Below, piece after piece: positions 29,454 through 36,489 of a stretch of 36,489 bases of DNA. Within the stretch, counting starts at the first letter, position 1. Every line of letters begins with the position of its first letter. Source of the stretch: Holosporales bacterium. Lineage in GTDB: Bacteria > Pseudomonadota > Alphaproteobacteria > RUG11792. The stretch is taken from positions 1-36,489 of the forward strand of contig JAISBP010000022.1 of NCBI GenBank assembly GCA_031266135.1, in the 5' to 3' direction. The notes beneath the pieces were generated by a model. It was given only the letters and a program-made list of their open reading frames with translations, made no database searches and was not told the DNA's origin. A program made the translations under genes and the position numbers.

Positions 29454-29837
29454 GTGAATTTGATAGAGCAGGTGAATAAGGAACAGATCGCGAAGTTGAC
29501 GTCCGGCAAGATTATACCTCATTTCCGAGCCGGAGATTCGGTGAAGGTTTTGGTGAAGGTCGTCGAGGGTACTCGGGAAAGGATGCAGCTGTTCGAGGGC
29601 GTCGTGATAGCCCGCAAGAACCGCAGCATAAACTCTTCGTTTAAGGTCAGGAAGGTCTCGAATGGAGAGGGCGTCGAAAGATTGTTTCACCTGTATTCTC
29701 CGAACATCCAAATTCAGGTCATTAAGCATGGACGGGTCAGGAGGGCTAAACTATATTATCTGAGACAACGCACTGGAAAGCGTACTCGTATCGCCGAAAA
29801 GAAACGGATTGGAGATATTGCTCCTAGCGGCGAGTAA
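29454..29837 (+). CDS. rplS: 50S ribosomal protein L19
   Basis: L19 sits at the 30S-50S interface. The 127-residue protein has the family sequence [20 protein letters not shown], then [36 protein letters not shown] and [18 protein letters not shown]. It starts at GTG with GGAG nine bases upstream and follows trmD by 24 bp. An extension of about 12 residues ([13 protein letters not shown]) ends just before an eroded palindromic element. Confidence 0.97.
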   Translation: MNLIEQVNKEQIAKLTSGKIIPHFRAGDSVKVLVKVVEGTRERMQLFEGVVIARKNRSINSSFKVRKVSNGEGVERLFHLYSPNIQIQVIKHGRVRRAKLYYLRQRTGKRTRIAEKKRIGDIAPSGE

Positions 29838-29838
29838 T

Positions 29839-29911
29839 AGGCTTTTTCCGAATTCTTCGGAGTCGAATCTTATGGGTGAGAGCGTATCGGAGAGCTGATT
29901 GTTGAGAAGGT
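29839..29911 (+). repeat. Eroded palindromic element after rplS
   Basis: AGGCTTTTTCCGAATTCTTC, then GGAGTCGAATCTTATGG and GTGAGAGC, follows the 5' third of the element. GCTGATTGTTGAGAAGGTAA follows the 3' end, and the middle is missing. It begins at the rplS stop codon. Alignment is by eye. Confidence 0.55.
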
Positions 29912-30002
29912 AAGGACGTTTTTTTCTTCCATTCTCTGGATGCATACAATAAGTTCTTATACATAAAACCAAAAGGAATTTATACGCAGTCCTAAGATAT
30001 CG

Positions 30003-31130
30003 ATGGCAAAGAATAGCTTTAGAAATCTGTTTAGACAGTGGATAATGTCGATAGACAGAGTATCGTTATTGACCGTCACATGTCTCATCTGTATAGGAGT
30101 TTGGGTTAGCATAGCATCGACTCCAGCCGTCGCAATGAAGCTTAACCTTCCTCCGTTTCATTTTGTTAAGCATCACCTAATCATGCTTCCAATATCGATT
30201 TTTGTCATGATCATAATATCTTTTCTGCAGATTCGGCATATACGAAGATTATCATTGCTAGGTTATTTCACGTGCTTAATCCTCACGATACTGACGCTAG
30301 TTATGGGGGCAGAAATTAAGGGCGCCAAGAGGTGGCTAGTTTTGTATGGATATTCTCTCCAGCCATCCGAATTTTTTAAGCCGATTTTATCGGTTATAAA
30401 TGCATGGCTCATTACCGAGCAATATCGGGACAGAAAATTCCCTGGGATCGCTTTATCCCTAATCAGTGTCGGTATTGTGATTCCGTTTTTATTGCTTCAA
30501 CCAGATATTGGCATGACAATTATTATTGGCCTATCAGCAATTGGTCAGCTTTTTATTTCAGGTTTATCAATGATTATGTTGACATTATTTCTATTTTTAG
30601 GCATTGCATCATTTTTCGGGCTGTATTTTACGCTACCACACTTCGCCGATAGAATTAATAGATTCCTCATAGGTGATGCTGGAGAAATCGATATGTATCA
30701 GGTACAAAAATCTCTGGAGGCATTTAAGAGTGGCGGACTGTTCGGGAAGGGGCCAGGAGAAGGCGTCATCAAAACGATGGTCCCAGATTCGCACTCTGAC
30801 TTTGTGTTCTCCGTTATCGCTGAAGAATTCGGATTCATAATGTGTATCGTGATTATAGCTCTGTTTATATTCCTCATCGTAAGATCATTATTGAGGGCCA
30901 TGGAATCATCTAATATATTTAATATATCGGTTGTATTCGGAATAACATTTCAAATCGGTTTGCAAGTATTAATCAACACTGCGACGTCGTTGAATCTGAT
31001 ACCAACCAAAGGAATGACGATGCCATTCATAAGTTATGGAGGAAGCTCTCTCCTGACCTCGGCGATCGGAATAGGAGTCCTCCTGGCCGTTACCAAACGG
31101 AAATCAATGGTAAATAGCGTGTATCTATAA
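30003..31130 (+). CDS. ftsW: Septal peptidoglycan polymerase FtsW
   Basis: FtsW is a SEDS glycosyltransferase that polymerises lipid II at the septum with FtsI. The 375-residue protein has about ten membrane helices. The first region (SIDRVSLLTVTCLICIGVWV, then ASTPAVAMKLNLPPFHFVKHH) is like alphaproteobacterial FtsW, and EIKGAKRWLVLYGYSLQPSE is the family's first loop. The extracellular loop has FGKGPGEGVIKTMVPDSHSD, then FVFSVIAEEFGF. The signature IPTKGMTMPFISYGGSSLL distinguishes FtsW from RodA. It is separate from the mur cluster. It converges with the next gene, three bases away. Confidence 0.93.
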   Translation: MAKNSFRNLFRQWIMSIDRVSLLTVTCLICIGVWVSIASTPAVAMKLNLPPFHFVKHHLIMLPISIFVMIIISFLQIRHIRRLSLLGYFTCLILTILTLVMGAEIKGAKRWLVLYGYSLQPSEFFKPILSVINAWLITEQYRDRKFPGIALSLISVGIVIPFLLLQPDIGMTIIIGLSAIGQLFISGLSMIMLTLFLFLGIASFFGLYFTLPHFADRINRFLIGDAGEIDMYQVQKSLEAFKSGGLFGKGPGEGVIKTMVPDSHSDFVFSVIAEEFGFIMCIVIIALFIFLIVRSLLRAMESSNIFNISVVFGITFQIGLQVLINTATSLNLIPTKGMTMPFISYGGSSLLTSAIGIGVLLAVTKRKSMVNSVYL

Positions 31131-31133
31131 CAC

Positions 31134-31952
31134 TTACTTGGTTCCCACTGGAACACACTTAATAATAGTATCTTCCATATAATATCCCCAATAAGCACTA
31201 AAAGCGCACGAAGCCCCGGCAGCCGCAGCAACCCCCATCCATATTTTTTTAAAAGTAGGATCTTTCGCAGCTACAAACAGACCCACAGCAGTACTGAATC
31301 CAACCCCAGATGCAGCAGACAACGCGTACCAGGGCCAGCGTACAGCAGGAGTAACTAGGTCAACACCATTAAAAGGTTTCCCGTTATCCAGCTCCCAATT
31401 AACCATGGCGCACAATGCTGCTTGTGCCCATAAAAGAGCAGGAACTCTCAGGGGTTCTCCGGTAGCATCATCAGTCAAATCTTTGGAGTTTGGAGTCACT
31501 CCAAATATCGCTATCGTGGTTACAGAAGGATCCTCCGAAAGATCATTGCGATTATACAATCCGATAGTCATTTTCTTAGGGAAATCTGGAGCTGGAGGGA
31601 ACAGACCCAGTCTGAGATTATCCATAGGGACAGGCGGATTTATAACATACCACATCACAGATGAGGCAGTAAGTAAGTCCAAATTTTGGATAATGACCTT
31701 ATTCCAACCTTCGCTTCCCACTTCTCTTGGAAAATCTCCATGGTTACGGAGTATCGACTCTGTTACTACCTTGTCTGATTTCACAAGGGTCATCAGATAA
31801 TCTAATGGCAGTTTTTTAAGAAGTGGAATATAGCTATCGAAAGCGAAATAGACTCTTTCTTTTTTATCACTATCAACTGTCACACTTCCCCCAGAGTTGC
31901 CTATACCAAACGCTATGATGCACGTGAGGAAAGGGATTTTTTTAGTAATCAT
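31134..31952 (-). CDS. Orphan exported protein with C-terminal membrane segments
   Basis: I do not recognise this 272-residue protein. The ATG at 31952 is chosen because GAGAG lies about 9 bases upstream and MITKKIPFLTCIIAFGIGN makes a compact signal peptide; an ATG eight codons earlier is possible. The central part is soluble-looking (DYLMTLVKSDKVVTESILRN; LGLFPPAPDFPKKMTIGLYN). The C-terminus has two glycine/alanine-rich hydrophobic segments (ALSAASGVGFSTAVGLFVAA; MGVAAAAGASCAFSAYWGYY) separated by KDPTFKKIW. This ending is like that of the frameshifted gene at 5610-6091, so the two may belong to one class of membrane-anchored exported proteins; that is inference. Confidence 0.7.
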   Translation of the reverse strand: MITKKIPFLTCIIAFGIGNSGGSVTVDSDKKERVYFAFDSYIPLLKKLPLDYLMTLVKSDKVVTESILRNHGDFPREVGSEGWNKVIIQNLDLLTASSVMWYVINPPVPMDNLRLGLFPPAPDFPKKMTIGLYNRNDLSEDPSVTTIAIFGVTPNSKDLTDDATGEPLRVPALLWAQAALCAMVNWELDNGKPFNGVDLVTPAVRWPWYALSAASGVGFSTAVGLFVAAKDPTFKKIWMGVAAAAGASCAFSAYWGYYMEDTIIKCVPVGTK

Positions 31953-32145
31953 ATTTAGATTCTCTCTTTTATACATTCATTATGCTTATTTTAATACATC
32001 TTTATTTAACATTTATTAATTTTGTAAAAATATTATTCAAATTAAATTACAATACAGACAAAAAAATGAATACGTTTCTGAAGGAGAGCCTCCCTAAATT
32101 ATGGGGATTAATTTCCAGAACAGTTCTTGGTAAAAGTAATGATGT

Positions 32146-33960
32146 TTATTCCACAGTTACGGATTTAGCGAGGTTCCTTGGCTGATCGGCATCGAGGCCT
32201 TTTGCTTTTGCCATGTGATACGCCAACATATGGATGGCCGTAACGTATGGCCATGACCGCAGGGATTGGTCTACCGACTCTTCGGGCGAATATCTCTGAG
32301 AGTCTTTTATCAATATATGATCTATTAGATTGGTTTCAGTAAGTTCTGGTACTTTTTTCAGTACATTCTCTGTAGTAATTAATAATATCTTTCCCTTTCT
32401 GGCTATTATTTCTCTTGCATTTACTAGTGTTTTATCGACATAAGGATCATCAGGAGCTATTATGATTGAATATACATTGCTATCAATCATCGCAATCGGT
32501 CCGTGCTTTATTTCGCCAGATGGATAGCCCTCGGCACTTATATAAGTCAATTCCTTCATTTTTAGAGCGCCTTCTAAGGCGATTGGGTAGCTTCCGCCAC
32601 GCCCTAAATACAAAAGTCTCGTTCTATCTTTTATCTTTTCCGATAGAGCTTTTATCAAGAATTCATCATTTATAATCGCGTGCATTGTGCTCGTAATACC
32701 TTCTATACTAAGCTTACTTTTCGGGATGGCAAGAAGGAGCATTGCCATCGTTTGCGCAATGAAGGACTTCGTTGAGGCAACACCTATCTCGAATCCAGCC
32801 CAAGTTTGTATGCACTCATCGGCTTCCCGCGCCAAGGAGCTGCCCTCAACATTAATGATGGATAATGTCTTGAAGCCCAAGGTCTTCACTTTCCTCATCG
32901 CGGATAGAGTATCGATTGTCTCTCCAGACTGACTAATGAATATATAGAGTGTATCCTTTGACAACACTGGATCCCTATATCTAAATTCAGATGCAATTTC
33001 AACGTCAGTATGAATGCCAGCTAATTTCTCTATCCAGTATTTGGCCAATAGCCCAGCGTGATATGAAGTTCCGCATGCTATGATGTAAATACTTCTGTAA
33101 TCAGTAATCTTAATATTACATTTAAACTTACTGAATACTCTCCTGGCGATAAGGGGCTCCTCAAAGATCTCCTTCAGCATAAAGTCTTCAAACCCGTTTT
33201 TGGTAACATCATGTAGAGAAACATTATTACGGATTTTCTTTTTCTCAATAATCTTCAGATCGGAGTTTAGGGTCCTATGTTGGAGTACATCCCGTCTTTC
33301 ACAGATCACAAAATCTCCCTCATCGAGGTAGGTAATATCTGCGCATAGGGAGGATAATGCGACGGCATCAGATGCGATATAGAACCTCTGGCAATCAGGG
33401 CTCATTCCAATGGCCATTGGAGCCCCCTTTTTCGATCCGATTATTACGTCTGGATAATCTTCATGAATCGCAACTATAGCAAACGATCCATTCAACCGGA
33501 ATATAGATTCTTGGAACGCGGTTATAAAATCATTGCACCTCATCAGATTGTAAGAAATTAACTTGGCTACGACTTCGGAGTCAGTGGACCCTTCAAAAAC
33601 GAATCCTTCTTTTAACAGAATTTCCTTTAATGAATCGTAATTTTCGATGATTCCATTGTGAACTATGGCGCCTCCATCGGATGTGAGTGGGTGAGCATTC
33701 TGTACGCTAACTTCACCGTGAGTTGCCCACCGTGTGTGCCCTATCCCGATCCTGCAGGATGTTTCCTCATCTTCTGCGCCAAGTAATTTCTTGAGATTTC
33801 CAATTTTTCCTACAGTTTTTTGAATGTGCAATTTGGAATTTTCATCTATATACGCAACTCCGGCCGAATCATACCCCCTATATTCCAGTCTTGAAAGGGC
33901 ACTCACGAGATCACGTATAATACCATCATTGATGCTTAGGACCGAAACAATACCGCACAT
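32146..33960 (-). CDS. glmS: Glutamine-fructose-6-phosphate aminotransferase
   Basis: GlmS makes glucosamine-6-phosphate, the first step toward UDP-GlcNAc for peptidoglycan and lipid A. The N-terminal glutaminase domain must begin with Cys after Met removal, so the ATG at 33960 (MCGIVSVLS) is chosen over one four codons upstream; no ribosome site is clear. YRGYDSAGVAY, GHTRWATHGEVSVQNAHPL and the SIS domains (CGTSYHAGLLAKYWIE, SQSGETIDTL, STKSFIAQT, LGRGGSYPIALEGALKMKEL) are present. The C-terminus DQPRNLAKSVTVE is complete. The 604-residue length is usual. No glmS ribozyme is expected in this group and none is seen. Confidence 0.97.
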   Translation of the reverse strand: MCGIVSVLSINDGIIRDLVSALSRLEYRGYDSAGVAYIDENSKLHIQKTVGKIGNLKKLLGAEDEETSCRIGIGHTRWATHGEVSVQNAHPLTSDGGAIVHNGIIENYDSLKEILLKEGFVFEGSTDSEVVAKLISYNLMRCNDFITAFQESIFRLNGSFAIVAIHEDYPDVIIGSKKGAPMAIGMSPDCQRFYIASDAVALSSLCADITYLDEGDFVICERRDVLQHRTLNSDLKIIEKKKIRNNVSLHDVTKNGFEDFMLKEIFEEPLIARRVFSKFKCNIKITDYRSIYIIACGTSYHAGLLAKYWIEKLAGIHTDVEIASEFRYRDPVLSKDTLYIFISQSGETIDTLSAMRKVKTLGFKTLSIINVEGSSLAREADECIQTWAGFEIGVASTKSFIAQTMAMLLLAIPKSKLSIEGITSTMHAIINDEFLIKALSEKIKDRTRLLYLGRGGSYPIALEGALKMKELTYISAEGYPSGEIKHGPIAMIDSNVYSIIIAPDDPYVDKTLVNAREIIARKGKILLITTENVLKKVPELTETNLIDHILIKDSQRYSPEESVDQSLRSWPYVTAIHMLAYHMAKAKGLDADQPRNLAKSVTVE

Positions 33961-34136
33961 ACATAATTTCAAAAAACAACGCCTATTAATAGCATCCGAT
34001 TATGACATAAAAAAATTAATTTATCAGGCGCCATGATGTGCAAATAATAAATCTTAATAGTAAGATGCAATAATCATTTTTTACTCAAATTAATTCTAAT
34101 TTAATAAATTCTTGATAGTTTCATTATATATTTACA

Positions 34137-34168
34137 ATAGTAATACTTAATTAGATATGTATTACTAT
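34137..34168. promoter_or_regulatory. Perfect 10-bp inverted repeat upstream of exported-protein gene
   Basis: ATAGTAATAC and GTATTACTAT flank a 12-base AT spacer, ending 20 bases before the ATG at 34189 and just before its ribosome site (GGGGAG). A possible -35 (TTGATA, 34112) and -10 (TACAAT, 34133) would place transcription start in or next to the left arm. It could be an operator for a dimeric regulator or a 5' leader hairpin. Confidence 0.5.
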
Positions 34169-34188
34169 CGCACTACGGGGAGAAAATT

Positions 34189-34950
34189 ATGAAAAGAACT
34201 CTACACATCGTTTCATTATCCACAGCACTGTATCAATTTCACGTATTACCAGGATCGGCTTCTGAAACGTCTCAAGCTCAATCTATTCAATTAGATACAT
34301 CACAGCAACAATTACAGTCATCAAGGAATTTAACTGATCAATTATCTATAGCGGAAGAACCAGATACATCTGGTGTTTGTGAATGCGATGAAGCGCCAAT
34401 CCCAAATTTGTTGCTAGATAAGTTAAACATTCTGTCTGTTAGTGATGCAAAAAAAATGGGGTTAGCAACTAAAGCGTTAGGTAAGGATGAAGCAACCCTG
34501 GGAGATGCATTTTATGAAGGGTATGAAACAGCGGTAAGATTGGCTAGAGTCTCCGTGAAATCAGAGTATGATCGATTGGTTCTTTACCCAACCAATGATG
34601 ATGATAAACTTGTTGAAGGAATGATCGGAGAATGTGCGGCACATACGGCTTATTCAGTATATAGAAGGGACGAAGATATAAAAGCCTTTGCGTGGTTAGC
34701 TGGTTTTTACAATTATCAAAATAGTCTCAATCGTAGATTAAGTAATTTGCATTTGACGTTAAGAGAAAAAGAACTCAGAAAGCTTCCACGTTTTCATATG
34801 AAGCCAGTGCACAGATGCGATTCACCCGTGCCTAAGCCGTCCAGTTTCAGCCCAATTCCGTGGTTATTGGTGGGTGGACTGGTGGGTGCCTGGGGAGCAT
34901 TTGCACTCTATAAATACTATCACCTAAACGATGCTCTCTGTATTGAGTGA
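34189..34950 (+). CDS. Orphan exported protein with C-terminal membrane anchor
   Basis: I do not recognise this 253-residue protein. The signal peptide is MKRTLHIVSLSTALYQFHVL, then PGSASE, with likely cleavage after SAS. A Gln/Ser-rich low-complexity segment follows (LDTSQQQLQSSRN), then an acidic linker with CECDE, a helical core (about residues 80-200, LGDAFYEGYETAVRLARVSV) and a single C-terminal membrane helix (IPWLLVGGLVGAWGAFALYK, about 222-243) before a short tail. The start has a GGGGAG site 7 bases upstream. The gene has its own inverted-repeat leader and a likely terminator, so it looks like a separately controlled single gene. Confidence 0.75.
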   Translation: MKRTLHIVSLSTALYQFHVLPGSASETSQAQSIQLDTSQQQLQSSRNLTDQLSIAEEPDTSGVCECDEAPIPNLLLDKLNILSVSDAKKMGLATKALGKDEATLGDAFYEGYETAVRLARVSVKSEYDRLVLYPTNDDDKLVEGMIGECAAHTAYSVYRRDEDIKAFAWLAGFYNYQNSLNRRLSNLHLTLREKELRKLPRFHMKPVHRCDSPVPKPSSFSPIPWLLVGGLVGAWGAFALYKYYHLNDALCIE

Positions 34951-34976
34951 ATCACGCATCCTTTGCTTTAAATATT

Positions 34977-35013
34977 GTAAGTTGGTTAAGACCGCGCCGT
35001 AACCTTACTTTTC
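34977..35013 (+). terminator. Probable intrinsic terminator
   Basis: GTAAG-TT-GGTTA pairs with TAACC and CTTAC around an 11-base loop, with a 2-base bulge, and is followed by TTTTC. It lies 27 bases after the stop of the exported-protein gene. Confidence 0.5.
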
Positions 35014-35052
35014 TCTGAAACTACGAGATGATGTATGCTATTAATTTCTATA

Positions 35053-35100
35053 AACGGAATATGTTGATAACTCTAACGAGTTACCAACGATATTTCCGTT
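35053..35100. repeat. 48-bp imperfect palindrome
   Basis: AACGGAATATGTTGATAACT and its partner ending ATATTTCCGTT form a stem of about 20 pairs with one bulge and one mismatch around a 4-base loop. It lies between two genes and is not followed directly by a T run. It may be a small mobile palindrome, an mRNA stabiliser or a terminator; nothing else in the window matches it. Confidence 0.6.
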
Positions 35101-35231
35101 CTCAACAATAACCTTTTTATTTCATATATATCTGAACGTGGACAAATGATGTCTGCCGAACGGATACAGTGATTGTGAGTTTCATCATTTTGTTATATCC
35201 TTTCTGAGATTTAAACTTCTGATAAGCTAAC

Positions 35232-36041
35232 TTGATAGTTCGAAATTCGTGCCATAGTAGTAATACTAAGTATAAAATAATCATATTTTTGATCGGTATT
35301 TTATGCGCGATTTTTTTGGATAATGTATCCTCTCAAGAATCGCGTGAGTTCTCAACGAGCCAATTGCCGTTATCAAATGTTCTCTTAAAGTTCTTTCCGA
35401 ATCTCAAATCGAAATCGTTCGTAGTAGCCAGTCTCGAGTCCAGGTTGATTTTACATGAAAAGAATCCCTTAACAATAGTTTCGGGCAGATATACGTTCGA
35501 TCTGTGTACTGGAGCTAATATACAACGGCTACAGGAACGCAAAATTCAGTTTTATTATGATCAAAATACTGGGGACAGTTGTGTATTTTACTATAGAAAT
35601 AAAAATTCATGTGTATTTATCTGCGCATTGAGTGGTGCAAGTTCTCAGGAAGCATTGCTGGCGGATATGAAGCTATTATCGAAGTGGTTGGATCAGTTTT
35701 TTATATATAAAATACTACAACAGCAAGAACTCGTGTCACAAATCCCAGTATTCTACGGAATGGATTCTCGATTAGAAATCAGGATACCTGAGAATCATAA
35801 GATTCTACTATCCGAAAGGCACAATAACAATGTGACGAGAATTTTTAGATATAGGACGGCGCTGGCTGCCCCGGTTCAGGCTGGAGATATCGTAGGATGG
35901 GTATTCTATAAGAGTGTCATTTTTCAAAATCCCACTATCAAGGAAATTAGATCTGATCGTAACATCGAGAAAGCAAACTGGCTGTGTGTCCTCCTCGATT
36001 CTGCGATGTATTTAATTTTCGGGAGACCGTTTAAGGTATGA
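35232..36041 (+). pseudogene. D,D-carboxypeptidase (DacA-like) relative lacking the catalytic half
   Basis: The 269-residue frame has an N-terminal hydrophobic segment (YKIIIFLIGILCAIFLDNVS), then directly a stretch resembling the end of the PBP5/DacA transpeptidase domain and the C-terminal beta domain. The order LLKFFPNLKS, FDLCTGAN, CVFICALSGASSQEALLADM, then KLLSKWLDQFF and AAPVQAGDIVGWV parallels DacA (KTG box, GA.S...R....LL.W.F..F, AP...GQ.VG). The SxxK and SxN motifs are absent and the KTG lysine is Cys, so it cannot be an active serine peptidase. It may be an internal-deletion remnant or a repurposed exported protein. The start is a TTG without a ribosome site, which favours decay. 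Homology is by eye and moderate. Confidence 0.5.
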
Positions 36042-36091
36042 GATCTCTTGTTATGTACTCATTCGTTAGGTAGTGGTGTTAACGGATAGCA

Positions 36092-36345
36092 GGAGTATAT
36101 GTATCAACAAATATTACATTTTCGTGGGAAATATTTCTTGAAGAATTAACGAATTTTTAATGTTTTTATGCTATTTTCTTATACACCATCCCAAACCCCC
36201 ACCCACCCGGGGCCGTCCTGGCTCTTCAGCTTGTATCTTGTATTCATTCAAGATACACATGAGTGTATCATAAATTGTTTAATAAAACGTTAACAGAGCA
36301 TAAATTTCATGAAGATATAAATCCAACAACATCAATAATGTGATA
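36092..36345 (+). repeat. Intergenic repeat R2, copy c (full)
   Basis: This is the plus-strand counterpart of copy b. It has the C-rich block CCCACCCGGGGCCGTCC, the hairpin TGTATCTTG/CAAGATACA (36232-36257) and the overlapping hairpin GATACAC/GTGTATC (36252-36269). The loop of the second hairpin is ATGA here and TTTA on the minus strand in copy b, while the stems are unchanged. The left part of the GC hairpin is kept but its partner has mutated (CCTGGC). 36042-36091 and 36346-36489 show no gene I can support. Confidence 0.88.
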
Positions 36346-36489
36346 GGTTCATCTACAAATTAAAATTGGTATACTAGGCCCTGTTAGGGAAAATTGAGTC
36401 ACCTCAATAATATGAAAAAAGAAGCTATATACCACCATGAAATATAAGAAGAAGCTGTTTTATCATATCTAGTACATACTCTTCTGAAA

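Noticed and set aside
36376-36489. Possible insertion-sequence left end (GGCCCTGTTAGGGAAAA) at the right edge
   Set aside because: It resembles some IS termini loosely, but the two short frames after it stop within a dozen codons and no transposase residues can be read before the window ends.

Overview
The window reads as a piece of the chromosome of a low-GC, host-associated alphaproteobacterium of the Rickettsiales/Holosporales kind. The grounds are: an F0 block in the order atpB-atpE-atpF'-atpF with paired b and b' subunits and no F1 genes beside it, an AtpB that resembles rickettsial AtpB, a three-gene-type transhydrogenase (pntAA, pntAB), scattered single housekeeping genes rather than large operons, many small orphan exported proteins, eroding genes, and short palindromic repeats lying in frame inside essential protein genes. 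The last trait is best known from Rickettsia palindromic elements (RPEs). The species is not determined here.

Layout. 1-460: a truncated palindromic element and a structured intergenic repeat (called R2). 460-5184 (minus strand): alr, an orphan exported protein, the F0 genes, and another orphan exported protein. 5185-6298: a gene-poor stretch with a 39-bp direct repeat on both sides of a frameshifted exported/membrane gene. 6299-10007: pntAA-pntAB-ligA, each start overlapping the previous stop; ligA carries two in-frame 48-codon elements. 10136-10603: tRNA-His, tRNA-Thr(UGU), tRNA-Phe. 10771-14771: an orphan exported protein, then tig-clpP-clpX. 15031-19172 (minus): murE, rubrerythrin, rppH, a MATE transporter. 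19391-22158: tRNA-Thr(CGU), a DASS-family anion transporter, and an exported-protein gene cut by an in-frame TAA. 22252-25197: a bifunctional RelA/SpoT gene convergent with ftsQ. 25198-27261: an R2 / palindromic element / partial R2 composite, an orphan lipoprotein, and an intact intergenic palindromic element. 27262-31130: eno, trmD (with a 49-codon in-frame element), rplS, ftsW. 31134-36041: an orphan exported membrane protein, glmS, a regulated-looking orphan exported protein, and a D,D-carboxypeptidase relative that has lost its catalytic half. 36092-36345: a third full R2 copy.

How the genes work together. Alr, MurE, GlmS, FtsW, FtsQ and the decayed carboxypeptidase point to a cell that still makes DAP-type peptidoglycan and divides by an FtsQ/FtsW divisome. 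F0, transhydrogenase, enolase and a DASS importer supply or import energy and carbon. Tig-ClpP-ClpX, RelA/SpoT, RppH and rubrerythrin handle protein quality, stringent response, mRNA turnover and peroxide stress.

The most notable signal is the palindromic element family (about 144 bp, inverted ends around AGACCTCTT/AAGAGGTCT). Three copies lie in frame in ligA (twice) and trmD, and two more lie between genes. All five complete copies have lengths divisible by three (144, 144, 147, 159, 117) and no stop codon in one shared reading frame, which encodes a recognisable peptide of 39-53 residues. Several eroded remnants are scattered in intergenic DNA. A second, noncoding family (R2) can form two mutually exclusive hairpins.
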